From Acidimicrobiales bacterium (GTDB taxonomy: Bacteria > Actinomycetota > Acidimicrobiia > Acidimicrobiales > Palsa-688): DNA of 64,000 nucleotides. Positions within the stretch are counted from its first letter, which is position 1. Each line of letters begins with the position of its first letter. The notes beneath the pieces were generated by a model that was not told where the DNA came from, did not search any database, and saw only the letters and a program-made list of their open reading frames with translations. The stretch is taken from assembly GCA_036378675.1 (NCBI GenBank), contig DASUWA010000017.1, positions 62,001 through 126,000 on the forward strand. Direction: 5' to 3'. The translations under genes and the position numbers were made by a program. Shown one piece after another: positions 45,447 to 53,659 of the stretch.

Positions 45447-46790
45447 GTGGCACCCGAAGCGCGCTCGGGCTTGCGGGCGATTCTCCACGTCGACATGGAC
45501 GCGTTCTACGCATCGGTGGAGATACTGGACAATCCGGAACTAGCCGGTAAGGCCGTCATCGTCGGGGGCGCCGGCGCTCGAGGGGTAGTCGCCTCATGCA
45601 GTTACGAGGCCCGGGCCTACGGAGTGCGATCGGCCATGCCGTCAAGCCGCGCGCGGAGACTGTGCCCCCACGCGGTGTTCGTCGCCGGGCGGTACGACCG
45701 GTACGCCGAGGTGAGCGCGCAGATCCACGCGGTGTTCGAATCATTCACCCCGCTCGTCGAAGGAATCTCGCTCGACGAGGCCTTCCTGGACGTGACCGGT
45801 TCGATACGCCTCTTCGGACCGGCACCGGAGATTGCACGGATGATCAGAGAACGAATCCGCTCCGATCTCCACCTCGGCTGCTCGGTCGGCGTCGCGCCGT
45901 CCAAGTTCCTCGCCAAGCTCGCGTCCGAAGCCGCGAAACCGCACGCCAGCCTGAAGGGAATCGTTCCCGGCGACGGCGTGGTGGTGGTCAGCCCGGGGCA
46001 AGAGCTTTCTTTCCTGCACCCCTTGCCCATCGAGGCGCTCTGGGGCGTCGGCCCCGCCACAGCCGAGCGTCTCCGCAGGCTCGGCGTCACGACCGTCAGC
46101 GATCTGGCCACCCTCCCTGCGGCAACCCTCGAGGGCGCAGTGGGTCGAGCGGCTGGCTCGCATCTCCTCCGCCTTGCGAATGGCATCGACGATCGCCCGG
46201 TCGAGCCTGACCGCGAGGTGAAGTCGATCAGCCATGAGGAGACCTACGCGGTCGACCGGGTGGACGCCGACGGGCTCCACGCCGAGGCAGTGCGCATGTC
46301 GGACGCAGTCGCGGCTCGCATGCGGAAGTCGGGTCTCACGGGTCGTACGGTGACGATCAAGATCAGGTACGGCGACTTCCGGACTCTGACCCGCTCGCGG
46401 ACGCTCCCGCGGTGGGTGCAGGACGGACAGGCGGTCGCGTCCGTCGCCGGCGAGCTGCTCGAAACAATCGATCTGGCCGACGGCATCCGGCTGCTCGGCG
46501 TCGGCGTTTCCAACCTGACCGCCGACAAGCTCGAGCCGGTTCAGATGGAGCTCTTCGCCGAATCGGGAACGGACCAGGAATCCGGGACGCGACCCGACAA
46601 CCGGGATCGATGGACCGCTGAGACGAGCACAACGGACCGGTGGCGCTCCGCTACCGGGGCAGTCGACTCGATACGCGACCGCTTCGGCGACTCGGCGGTC
46701 GCGCCGGCCACGACTGTGGGAGACCGGGGAATCCGGATCAAGCGGTCCGGCGACACCCAGTGGGGACCGCGATCCGAGCACTTGAGGTAG
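45447..46790 (+). CDS. dinB: DNA polymerase IV
   Basis: 447 aa. Y-family translesion polymerase. LHVDMDAFYASVE and GISLDEAFLDVTG hold the metal-binding acids; VGVAPSKFLAKLASEAAKP, thumb helix-hairpins (LWGVGPATAERLRRLG) and little-finger domain (YAVDRVDADG). VQMELF is a probable beta-clamp peptide, followed by an 80-residue variable tail. No GAAC-N4-GTTC operator was seen in the 65 bases upstream, so LexA control is not indicated. Confidence 0.95.
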   Translation: MAPEARSGLRAILHVDMDAFYASVEILDNPELAGKAVIVGGAGARGVVASCSYEARAYGVRSAMPSSRARRLCPHAVFVAGRYDRYAEVSAQIHAVFESFTPLVEGISLDEAFLDVTGSIRLFGPAPEIARMIRERIRSDLHLGCSVGVAPSKFLAKLASEAAKPHASLKGIVPGDGVVVVSPGQELSFLHPLPIEALWGVGPATAERLRRLGVTTVSDLATLPAATLEGAVGRAAGSHLLRLANGIDDRPVEPDREVKSISHEETYAVDRVDADGLHAEAVRMSDAVAARMRKSGLTGRTVTIKIRYGDFRTLTRSRTLPRWVQDGQAVASVAGELLETIDLADGIRLLGVGVSNLTADKLEPVQMELFAESGTDQESGTRPDNRDRWTAETSTTDRWRSATGAVDSIRDRFGDSAVAPATTVGDRGIRIKRSGDTQWGPRSEHLR

Positions 46791-46861
46791 AACGATGCCG
46801 AAATCGCGCCGCGTTGCTGTAGTTTGCGACCAGCGCGAAGATGGCTCACGGAGGGTGAAAG

Positions 46862-47248
46862 GTGCCGCTTAACGAGCACGAGGAGCGCATTCTGCACGAG
46901 ATCGAGGAGCGCTTCTACAAGCACGATCCCGAGTCGGCCCAGAGGATCAGTTCGACCACCCTGCCCGCGTACCTGGCACGGAACTGCCGTTGGGCTGCGG
47001 CCGGTTTCGTCGCCGGGCTGGTCATCCTTCTCGCAGCATTCGCTTCGGATTGGATCGTCGGCGTCTTCGGGTTCGTGATCATGCTCGCCAGTGCGGTGGT
47101 GCTCATCCAGAACCTCCGCAAGATCAGCCGGCGCGGTCTGGACGAGCTACGTGGTTCGGTCAAGGCTCGCGGTTTCAACGACGCCGTAGAAGACATGGCC
47201 CGGCGGTTCCGCAAGCGCTTCAACGGCGAAGACAACCCCCCTTCATAG
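46862..47248 (+). CDS. DUF3040 membrane protein
   Basis: 128 aa. MPLNEHEERILHEIEERFYK at the start is the DUF3040 signature; then two helices (WAAAGFVAGLVILLAAFASD; IVGVFGFVIMLASAVVLI) and a basic helical end. Widespread next to dinB in actinobacteria; function unknown. GTG start after GGAGGGTGAAAG. Confidence 0.9.
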   Translation: MPLNEHEERILHEIEERFYKHDPESAQRISSTTLPAYLARNCRWAAAGFVAGLVILLAAFASDWIVGVFGFVIMLASAVVLIQNLRKISRRGLDELRGSVKARGFNDAVEDMARRFRKRFNGEDNPPS

Positions 47249-47278
47249 CTCGCAGCGATACACGCCTGGGCGCCGGGG

Positions 47279-47983
47279 CTATAGCTGAACCCGACGGAAT
47301 CCCTCGGCGAACGCGACGCCGGCGCGACGTCCCGCATCCTCGGCCCGCTGTCGCACCGCAACGCGTAGCCATTCGCCGTTGTCCCCGACCTGAGTGCTAT
47401 GGCAACCGATGGCAGCCGCCTTGGAATCTATGGTCGTCGAAATGTCCACCCAAACGTCGGGCTCCAGGCTGCCCGAGAGGTAGAGGTTGCCGACGCGATG
47501 GGCTGGGCCGGACTCCGGAAAGTAGTGGGGGAACGCCGCCGCCGGCGAGACGGCGTCCAGAACGGCCCATCCGACCGACCGGTGATCTCGGTGGTTGACG
47601 TAGTGCTGGCCGAAGAAGACAGCCGTCGGATCCGGCCCCATCACCGCCTCGGGCCTCACCGACCGGATCAACGAGACCAGACGGGCGCGAAGTTCGCCCT
47701 CGTCGTCGAGCTCCCCGTCGAGGTATCCGAGCCAGTGGTGCTCGGCAACTCCGAGCACCTCGCCCGATGCGGCGACTTCGAGGCGCCTGGTGGCGACCAG
47801 TTCGGGAGGTTCCGTCGCCGGGTCGAGCGATCCCTTGTCTCCCTCGGCGCAGATGCACACATGAACCTCGCAGCCCGCTTCCGACCAGCGAGACAGCGTC
47901 CCGCCGGCGGCCACATCAGGGTCGTCGGGATGTGCGTAGATGGCCAGCACGCTGGCGGGCACGGCAGTCAGCAGTTCCGGCAC
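47279..47983 (-). CDS. PIG-L family deacetylase
   Basis: 234 aa. Zinc motif YAHPDDPDVAAGGTLSRW and third ligand region VNHRDHRSVGWAVLDA. Family members deacetylate GlcNAc-linked compounds, including MshB and Mca of mycothiol metabolism; this one cannot be assigned to either from the motifs alone. Convergent with DUF3040. Confidence 0.88.
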   Translation of the reverse strand: MPELLTAVPASVLAIYAHPDDPDVAAGGTLSRWSEAGCEVHVCICAEGDKGSLDPATEPPELVATRRLEVAASGEVLGVAEHHWLGYLDGELDDEGELRARLVSLIRSVRPEAVMGPDPTAVFFGQHYVNHRDHRSVGWAVLDAVSPAAAFPHYFPESGPAHRVGNLYLSGSLEPDVWVDISTTIDSKAAAIGCHSTQVGDNGEWLRVAVRQRAEDAGRRAGVAFAEGFRRVQL

Positions 47984-48007
47984 GGCTTAGAAAGTAACCG
48001 CGCACCG

Positions 48008-49027
48008 TCAGTCGGGCGCCCCCGCGAGCGCCTTGCACGCCAGGTCGATGCCGTCGTCCGCGACGTCGCGGTGCGTCACCAGCCTGACGACACCGGGTGC
48101 GATCGTCCCGGCGAGGATGTCGTTGTCGCGGAGGTACGCCAGAAGCTGCGGAGTGTGGGGGTGCGAGAACAACACGATGTTCGTCTCCACCTTCTGGGGA
48201 TCGCAGCCGGCTCCCGGCCAGCGCTCGGCGACTGCCGACGCGAGCCGCCGCGCCCGCTCGTGATCTTCGGCCAGACGATCGATGCCGGACCGGATCGCGA
48301 CCAATCCCGCCGCGGCCAAGACGCCCGCCTGACGCATCGCCCCACCGAGTCGCTTGCGCCGCAATATGGCTTCGCCGATCAGGTCGATCGGCCCGGCCAG
48401 GATCGAGCCGACAGGAGCCGAAAGCCCTTTCGACAGGCAGCAGGTGACGAGCGTCGCCGGCGCGGCCCGGTCGCTGAGCTTCTGCCCCGAGGCGACCGCG
48501 GCGTGCCAGAGCCGAGCGCCGTCGAGATGGACAGGCAGTCCGTGCCGTCGCGCCGCAGCGGCGACTCCCTCAAGCTTGTCCATGTCCCACACGTTCCCGC
48601 CCGATGCCATGTGGGTGTCCTCCACCGCCACCGCCCCGATGGAAGGCTGGTGGTGCTGGGTGCGCTCGACTGCGGCATCGACGTCCCCGGGCGCGATGGT
48701 CCCGTCGGAGTCGTCGGCCGGCGCCCAGTTGATGCCGGCGTTGATCGCCGCAGCGCCGGCCTCGTACAGCACCACGTGCTGATGGGCGCCCACGACCACG
48801 TGGTCACCCGGCCGGGTCAGGATCTGTAGGGCGATCTGGTTGGACATTGTCCCAGACGGGACAAAGAGCCCGGCGGGTTTGCCTACCAGCTCCGCGAACG
48901 TGTCCTGGAGCAGGTTGACTGTCGGGTCTTCTCCGTACTCGTCGTCGCCGACCTCAGCATCCGCCATCGCCCGTCGCATCTCAGGTGTGGGCCGGGTGAC
49001 GGTGTCCGAACGCAGGTCGACTAACAC
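48008..49027 (-). CDS. Low-specificity L-threonine aldolase
   Basis: 339 aa. PLP fold type I enzyme cleaving threonine to glycine and acetaldehyde. [62 protein letters not shown], and Lys in [13 protein letters not shown]. Its start is 30 bases from the divergent phosphatase-like gene. Confidence 0.92.
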   Translation of the reverse strand: MLVDLRSDTVTRPTPEMRRAMADAEVGDDEYGEDPTVNLLQDTFAELVGKPAGLFVPSGTMSNQIALQILTRPGDHVVVGAHQHVVLYEAGAAAINAGINWAPADDSDGTIAPGDVDAAVERTQHHQPSIGAVAVEDTHMASGGNVWDMDKLEGVAAAARRHGLPVHLDGARLWHAAVASGQKLSDRAAPATLVTCCLSKGLSAPVGSILAGPIDLIGEAILRRKRLGGAMRQAGVLAAAGLVAIRSGIDRLAEDHERARRLASAVAERWPGAGCDPQKVETNIVLFSHPHTPQLLAYLRDNDILAGTIAPGVVRLVTHRDVADDGIDLACKALAGAPD

Positions 49028-49057
49028 TCCGTCAAGGTACTGCTAGACAAAGGCGGG

Positions 49058-49933
49058 ATGAGTCCTCCGACTCCTGCGTCGGCTCTGATGCCGGCAGAGA
49101 AAGTGTTCCGGCCGCCGCGCGACCCGGACGGGTTACTTGTCGACCTGGCCGAAACGGCGCTGGAGGCCGCGAGAGCTGCCGCGGCGGTACTCGAAGAGGC
49201 TATAGACGCCGAGCTCGAGGTGGACACCAAGATCTCGGCCACCGACATGGTCTCCGACGCCGATTTTGCAGCCGAGGCGGCGGTCGTGGAAACGATCCGC
49301 TCGAGGAGGCCGGACGACTCGGTTCTCGGCGAAGAAGGGACGACCCAACTCGGGTCCTCGGGAATCCGCTGGGTCGTGGACCCTCTCGACGGGACCACCA
49401 ACTACTTGTTCGGCGTGCCTCATTTCGGGGTGTCGGTCGCGGCCGAAGTGAACGGCGAGACCGCCGTAGGCGTCGTCATCGATCCCTGCCGGGACGAGAC
49501 CTGGGCCGCCGTTCGCGGTTGGGGTGCTCGCAGAAACGGCATCCCCCGCCGCGTCGCAACCGATCGGTCGACTCTCGACACGGCCCTGGTCGCAACCGGA
49601 TTCGGGTACCTTCCGGCCAGGCGTGCGTGGCAGTCACACGTCCTCACCAAAGTGCTGCCGGTCGTCCGTGACGTGCGCCGGTTCGGGGCTGCCGCGCTCG
49701 ACCTTTGCTGGACCGGAGCCGGGAGATTCGACGTCTACTACGAGTGGGGTCTCAACCCTTGGGACCTCGCCGCCGGCGCGCTCGTCTGTTCGGAAGCGGG
49801 AGGAAGGGTGGAAGCCCTGGACGGGCGGCTGATCCTGGCCGCTCCCGAGCACCTTTTCGGCCCGATGCGCGAGCTTCTGGAGTCCGCCGGCGCTCTCGAC
49901 GCGCCTGCCGGACCCGAGCCCGCGAACTGGTGA
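49058..49933 (+). CDS. Inositol monophosphatase family protein
   Basis: 291 aa. Metal-site motifs EEGTTQLG (Glu), VVDPLDGTTNYLFGVPHFGV (two Asp) and NPWDLAAGALVCSEAGG (Asp). Could dephosphorylate inositol phosphate, histidinol phosphate or similar; substrate undetermined. The first 25 residues are not conserved-looking, so a later start is possible. Confidence 0.9.
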   Translation: MSPPTPASALMPAEKVFRPPRDPDGLLVDLAETALEAARAAAAVLEEAIDAELEVDTKISATDMVSDADFAAEAAVVETIRSRRPDDSVLGEEGTTQLGSSGIRWVVDPLDGTTNYLFGVPHFGVSVAAEVNGETAVGVVIDPCRDETWAAVRGWGARRNGIPRRVATDRSTLDTALVATGFGYLPARRAWQSHVLTKVLPVVRDVRRFGAAALDLCWTGAGRFDVYYEWGLNPWDLAAGALVCSEAGGRVEALDGRLILAAPEHLFGPMRELLESAGALDAPAGPEPANW

Positions 49934-49951
49934 CACCGCCGGGAACTGGGG

Positions 49952-50983
49952 CTAACCGAAGAACACCTCGGCGACACCGTGGAACAACCCGGCGTCGACC
50001 GTCTTCAGCTCCTTCACCGCCTCGCCCAACGGAGCCCGCACTATCGCGTCTGCCCGCAATGCCACCATCTGCCCGAATGCACCGTCGTGCACCGCGTCGA
50101 TGGCAGCTACGCCGAACCGGGTGGCGAGAACGCGATCGAACGCAGTCGGAGTACCACCCCGCTGTACATGGCCGAGGATGGTGACCCTGGTCTCGAATCC
50201 GGTCCGCTGCTCGATCTCTTCCGCCAGGACGTTCGCAATTCCGCCAAGCCGGGGATGCCCGAACTGGTCGACTTCCCTCGATGCGATCGTCATCGTTCCC
50301 TCGACGGGAACGGCGCCCTCCGCGACGACAACGATCGACGCATAACGACCCTTGGCGTGGCGTGCCTTCAGGTTCCGGCACACCTCGTCGATGTCGAAGG
50401 GCTCTTCAGGTATCAGAATCTCCGCGGCACCACCGGCGATACCCGCGTACGTCGCGATCCAACCCGCGTGCCGTCCCATGACTTCGCAGACGATCACACG
50501 GTCGTGAGATTCGGCCGTCGTGTGCAACCGGTCGATTGCGTCCGTTGCGATCTGGACGGCAGTGTGGAAGCCGAACGTGACCTCGGTGGCAGAGAGGTCG
50601 TTGTCTATGGTCTTGGGCACGCCAACGACCGAGACCCCTTCCTGGCTCAGCTTGTGCGCGACACCGAGAGTATCTTCGCCGCCGATCGCCACCAGGGCGT
50701 CGACTCTCTGCGAGCGAAGGGTGTCGAGAGCCTTCGCAACACCACCGTCGATCTTGTACGGATTGGTTCGCGAGGTGCCGAGGATCGTCCCACCGCGCGG
50801 AAGGATCCCACGGCAACGCTCGACGTCGAGAACGGTGGTCCGGTTCTCGATCACCCCTCGCCAGCCGTCGAGGAAACCGACGAACTCGTCTCCGTAACCC
50901 ACCTCCCCCTTACGCACCACTGCGCGGATGACAGCGTTGAGGCCGGGGCAGTCACCGCCCCCGGTGAGAACTCCAACACGCAT
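49952..50983 (-). CDS. pfp: 6-phosphofructokinase, pyrophosphate-type active site
   Basis: 343 aa. PFKA family: GVLTGGGDCPGLNAVIRAVV, PKTIDNDL, MGRHAGWIATYAG, LGHVQRGGTPTAFDR. Residues 103-104 are Glu-Asp (GGEDT) and 124 is Lys (VPKTID). In this family Gly104 goes with ATP, while Asp104 plus Lys124 marks pyrophosphate-dependent enzymes (established). So it is probably reversible and PPi-dependent. ATG follows AGGAGG by 8 bases. Confidence 0.92.
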   Translation of the reverse strand: MRVGVLTGGGDCPGLNAVIRAVVRKGEVGYGDEFVGFLDGWRGVIENRTTVLDVERCRGILPRGGTILGTSRTNPYKIDGGVAKALDTLRSQRVDALVAIGGEDTLGVAHKLSQEGVSVVGVPKTIDNDLSATEVTFGFHTAVQIATDAIDRLHTTAESHDRVIVCEVMGRHAGWIATYAGIAGGAAEILIPEEPFDIDEVCRNLKARHAKGRYASIVVVAEGAVPVEGTMTIASREVDQFGHPRLGGIANVLAEEIEQRTGFETRVTILGHVQRGGTPTAFDRVLATRFGVAAIDAVHDGAFGQMVALRADAIVRAPLGEAVKELKTVDAGLFHGVAEVFFG

Positions 50984-51068
50984 GCAAAGGTCCTCCTGTC
51001 TGGAGAGGGCGCCGGAGGCCGTTTGAACCGGACGGACGGTATCGGGCGCCGGCGGCCACCCGTGCACG

Positions 51069-51569
51069 CTACCTGCTCGTGCGACCCCCCGAGACCTGCC
51101 CGGGTGACTTGGGTCTGGTCGACTTGATGAGCATGCCGGCTTCCCGCTCGAAATCGGTCGCTCCGGAGAAACCCTTGTACACGCTGGCAAAACGCAGGTA
51201 AGCGACTTCGTCGATCGCGCGCAGTCTTTCGAGCACCGCGACTCCGATCTGCTGTGAGGAAACTTCGTGCCCGACCATCCGCAGCGCCTCCTCTACGTCA
51301 GCGGCGAGGCCCTCCATCTCTTCCTCGGTGACCGGTCGATTCTTGGATGCGGCGCGAATCCCTTCGACGATCTTGGCGCGTTCGAAAGGAACCCGTTCGC
51401 CGGATCGCTTCACGACGGTGAACGGCACTTCTTCGAGCCTCTCGTACGTCGTGAACCTCCGGCCACATGCGAGGCATTCACGGCGGCGCCGGATAGCGGC
51501 ACCCTCCTCCGCGGCTCGCGAATCGACGACTTTGTCATCCACACTCGAGCAATGGGGGCAGCGCACCAA
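51069..51569 (-). CDS. nrdR: Transcriptional repressor NrdR
   Basis: 166 aa. Zinc ribbon MVRCPHCSSVDDKVVDSR with ECLACGRRFTTYER and an ATP-cone domain (VVKRSGERVPFERAKIVEGI). Represses ribonucleotide reductase genes according to dATP/ATP. The neighbouring LysM gene and lexA make the same block known in mycobacteria. No nrd genes are in the window. Confidence 0.95.
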   Translation of the reverse strand: MVRCPHCSSVDDKVVDSRAAEEGAAIRRRRECLACGRRFTTYERLEEVPFTVVKRSGERVPFERAKIVEGIRAASKNRPVTEEEMEGLAADVEEALRMVGHEVSSQQIGVAVLERLRAIDEVAYLRFASVYKGFSGATDFEREAGMLIKSTRPKSPGQVSGGRTSR

Positions 51570-51625
51570 TCGCGACCCTATCCCCCTGGGACTGCTTTAC
51601 TGCAGGTGGCCGGCGATAGGTATGT

Positions 51626-51988
51626 TCAGCGACCAACCGGGATGTTCAGCCGCTCGCCGGCGTACAGGGGCCTGCCCCCCAGCTCTGCACTGATCCGATC
51701 GACGAGGGGCCTCACGTCGCCGTGCGGTTCCACGGCTTCGGCGATCGACCAGATCGTGTCTCCGGGACGCACGACCCAGGCCTGATCGTCGGCGAGCTGG
51801 CCGCCAGGCAGCGCACCGGTGGCAGCGAGGGGTCCACCACCGGTGCGGCCGAGCGCCGCCTGGACGGCGAGAGTTGCGACCATCAGGAAGAGGACGATGC
51901 CAACCAGCAGCGCCGCCGCCGCGATCCGCCTGCGGCGGTAGATCTCGAGCCGTATATTCCTGGGGTAATCGACCATTGCGGCCACCAC
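51626..51988 (-). CDS. LysM-domain membrane protein divergent from lexA
   Basis: 120 aa. Basic start, one helix at about 22-44 (IAAAALLVGIVLFLMVATLA), Gly/Ala linker, and a LysM wall-binding domain at about 72-118 (VVRPGDTIWSIAEAV, LYAGERLNIPVG). LysM proteins in this place are SOS-induced division inhibitors in other Gram-positives (YneA; ChiZ in mycobacteria). LexA operators lie just upstream, so the same role is likely. No catalytic domain is visible. GTG 51988 or ATG 51976 may be the start. Confidence 0.85.
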   Translation of the reverse strand: MVAAMVDYPRNIRLEIYRRRRIAAAALLVGIVLFLMVATLAVQAALGRTGGGPLAATGALPGGQLADDQAWVVRPGDTIWSIAEAVEPHGDVRPLVDRISAELGGRPLYAGERLNIPVGR

Positions 51989-52002
51989 GGCAGCTCCACC
52001 TT

Positions 52003-52055
52003 TCTGGCTAGTCGGGTCTGGCTAGTCGGTTTGGTCAGTCGGTCTGGCTGGTCGG
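52003..52055. repeat. Tandem 12-14 bp repeats beside the LexA operators
   Basis: Four units of the type TCTGGCTAGTCGG (14, 14, 12 and 13 bp; first two almost identical) in the leader of the LysM gene, ending 2 bases before the first LexA operator. Confidence 0.85.
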
Positions 52056-52057
52056 AC

Positions 52058-52069
52058 GAACGTTTGTTC
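52058..52069. promoter_or_regulatory. LexA operator (SOS box) 1
   Basis: GAACGTTTGTTC, a perfect GAAC-N4-GTTC, nearest to the LysM gene. Confidence 0.88.
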
Positions 52070-52085
52070 CCCGCCATCCCATCAC

Positions 52086-52097
52086 GAACGTCCGTTC
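52086..52097. promoter_or_regulatory. LexA operator (SOS box) 2
   Basis: GAACGTCCGTTC, a perfect GAAC-N4-GTTC within the 15-base stretch CGAACGTCCGTTCGT. Confidence 0.88.
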
Positions 52098-52116
52098 GTT
52101 GTCAAGACCCTGCTTC

Positions 52117-52128
52117 GAACAAATGTTT
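52117..52128. promoter_or_regulatory. Degenerate LexA operator 3, at the lexA promoter
   Basis: GAACAAATGTTT (one mismatch in the second arm), preceded by TTC. It overlaps the presumed -35 element of lexA, as expected for autorepression. Confidence 0.65.
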
Positions 52129-52153
52129 GCCTTTCCTCGCCGGATGCTCTAAC
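52126..52153 (+). promoter_or_regulatory. Probable lexA promoter
   Basis: TTTGCC (52126-52131) and TCTAAC (52148-52153), 16 bases apart. Transcription would begin close to the GTG at 52164, giving a very short leader or none. Confidence 0.45.
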
Positions 52154-52163
52154 GTGAAATCTC

Positions 52164-52796
52164 GTGACGGATACCGAGTTGACCGGCAAGCGCAAGGAGA
52201 TCCTGGATTTCATTGCGGAGCAGCTACGCGAACGGGGGTACCCGCCTTCCGTGCGGGAGATCGGGGAAGCCGTCGGGTTGACGTCTTCATCGACGGTCCA
52301 CACCCATCTCACGACGCTTCAGCGCCAGGGATTCCTGAAGCGCGATCCCACCAAGCCCCGTGCGATCGTGGTCCGTTACGACGCCAACTCGGGAGCGGCC
52401 ATCGAGCGCAGGCCGGCGCGTCACATCCCTCTGGTTGGCGACGTCGCCGCCGGAACCAACGTCATCGCGCAGGAGAACGTCGAGGAGCTGCTCCCGCTGC
52501 CGGAGGACTTCACCGGAGACGGCCAGCTTTTCATGCTTCGCGTCCGCGGTGACTCGATGATCGACGCAGGCATCTTCGACGGTGATTTCGTGGTGGTCCG
52601 CCAGCAGGAGGAAGCGAACAAGGGCGACGTCGTGGTCGCGGGGATTCCAGGCGAGGAGGCCACCGTCAAGACCTACGGCCGCAAGGGCAACAAGGTGGTC
52701 CTCAATCCTGCCAACCCCAGACTTTCGCCGATGGTCTTCGACCCTCGCGATATACGGATCTACGGAAAAGTGGTGACCGTACTCCGAAAGCTTTAG
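52164..52796 (+). CDS. lexA: SOS repressor LexA
   Basis: 210 aa. N-terminal winged helix (KRKEILDFIAEQLRERGYPP, VREIGEAVGLTSSSTVHTHL) and S24 self-cleavage domain: Ala-Gly site in VGDVAAGTNV, nucleophile Ser in GDSMIDAGI, Lys in EATVKTY. RecA bound to single-stranded DNA triggers cleavage. GTG start. Confidence 0.96.
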   Translation: MTDTELTGKRKEILDFIAEQLRERGYPPSVREIGEAVGLTSSSTVHTHLTTLQRQGFLKRDPTKPRAIVVRYDANSGAAIERRPARHIPLVGDVAAGTNVIAQENVEELLPLPEDFTGDGQLFMLRVRGDSMIDAGIFDGDFVVVRQQEEANKGDVVVAGIPGEEATVKTYGRKGNKVVLNPANPRLSPMVFDPRDIRIYGKVVTVLRKL

Positions 52797-52823
52797 CGCA
52801 ACGCTCGCCTTTGCGGCTAGCGG

Positions 52824-53648
52824 TTACAGCGTGCCGCCGTGCTCCCGCAGGACGTCGTTGAGCTTGGACTTGTCGTGCCGAGTTCCCGGGTCGAGTCTGC
52901 GGACAACAAGCACGCACGGAAGCCCGAACTCTCCACCGGGGTAGGCGCGCGTCCGGCTGGCTTGGACGGCCACACACCAGCTCGGCACGACACCACGAGA
53001 GAGCTCCTCCCCCGTCTCGGCGTCGATCACCGGGATGGTTCCGGTGAGGATGCATCCAGCCCCTAGCACGGTTCCCTCCCCGACCCGGGCCCCTTCGGCG
53101 ACGATGCAGCGGCTGCCGATATAGCACTCGTCCCCCACGAACACGGGAGCCGCCTGAGGCGGTTCGAGGACTCCGCCTATTCCGACTCCTCCGGACAGGT
53201 GCGTGTTGCGACCGATCTGCGCGCAGCTGCCCACCGTCGCCCAGGTGTCGACCATCGTGCCGCTCCCCACGCGTGCCCCGATGTTGACGTAGCTGGGCAT
53301 GAGTATCACGCCTGGTTGAAGGTAGCTGCCCCATCTTGCAGACGCACCGGGGAGCACTCTCACGCCCGCTTCCTCGTAACCCTTCTTCAACGGGATGCGG
53401 TCCGCGTACTCGAAGGGTCCGAGCTCGATCGTCTCCATCCCGGACACCCTGAACAGAAGCAGGATCGCCAGTTTCAGCCAGTCGTGGACAACCGGCTCGC
53501 CGTCAGGCCCGAGCTCGGCGACGCGCGCCTCACCATTGTCGAGCAAGTCGATCGCGTCGCGCACAACCGTCGCGGCTTCGCCGTCGGACGGGCTCAAACT
53601 TTCCCTTCGTTCCCACAACTCGCGTATCTCAGATTCGAGGTCGGCCAC
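52824..53648 (-). CDS. dapD: 2,3,4,5-tetrahydropyridine-2,6-dicarboxylate N-succinyltransferase
   Basis: 274 aa, the same length as the E. coli enzyme, and like it along its whole length: VLMPSYVNIGARVGSGTMVD, TWATVGSCAQIGRNTHLSGG, GIGGVLEPPQAAPV. Left-handed beta-helix acyltransferase acting after DapA/DapB. Many actinobacteria use a different, longer DapD; this one is the proteobacterial type. Lies 11 bases after dapC, with which it works in consecutive steps. Confidence 0.93.
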   Translation of the reverse strand: MADLESEIRELWERRESLSPSDGEAATVVRDAIDLLDNGEARVAELGPDGEPVVHDWLKLAILLLFRVSGMETIELGPFEYADRIPLKKGYEEAGVRVLPGASARWGSYLQPGVILMPSYVNIGARVGSGTMVDTWATVGSCAQIGRNTHLSGGVGIGGVLEPPQAAPVFVGDECYIGSRCIVAEGARVGEGTVLGAGCILTGTIPVIDAETGEELSRGVVPSWCVAVQASRTRAYPGGEFGLPCVLVVRRLDPGTRHDKSKLNDVLREHGGTL

Positions 53649-53659
53649 GGGCCTTCAAT

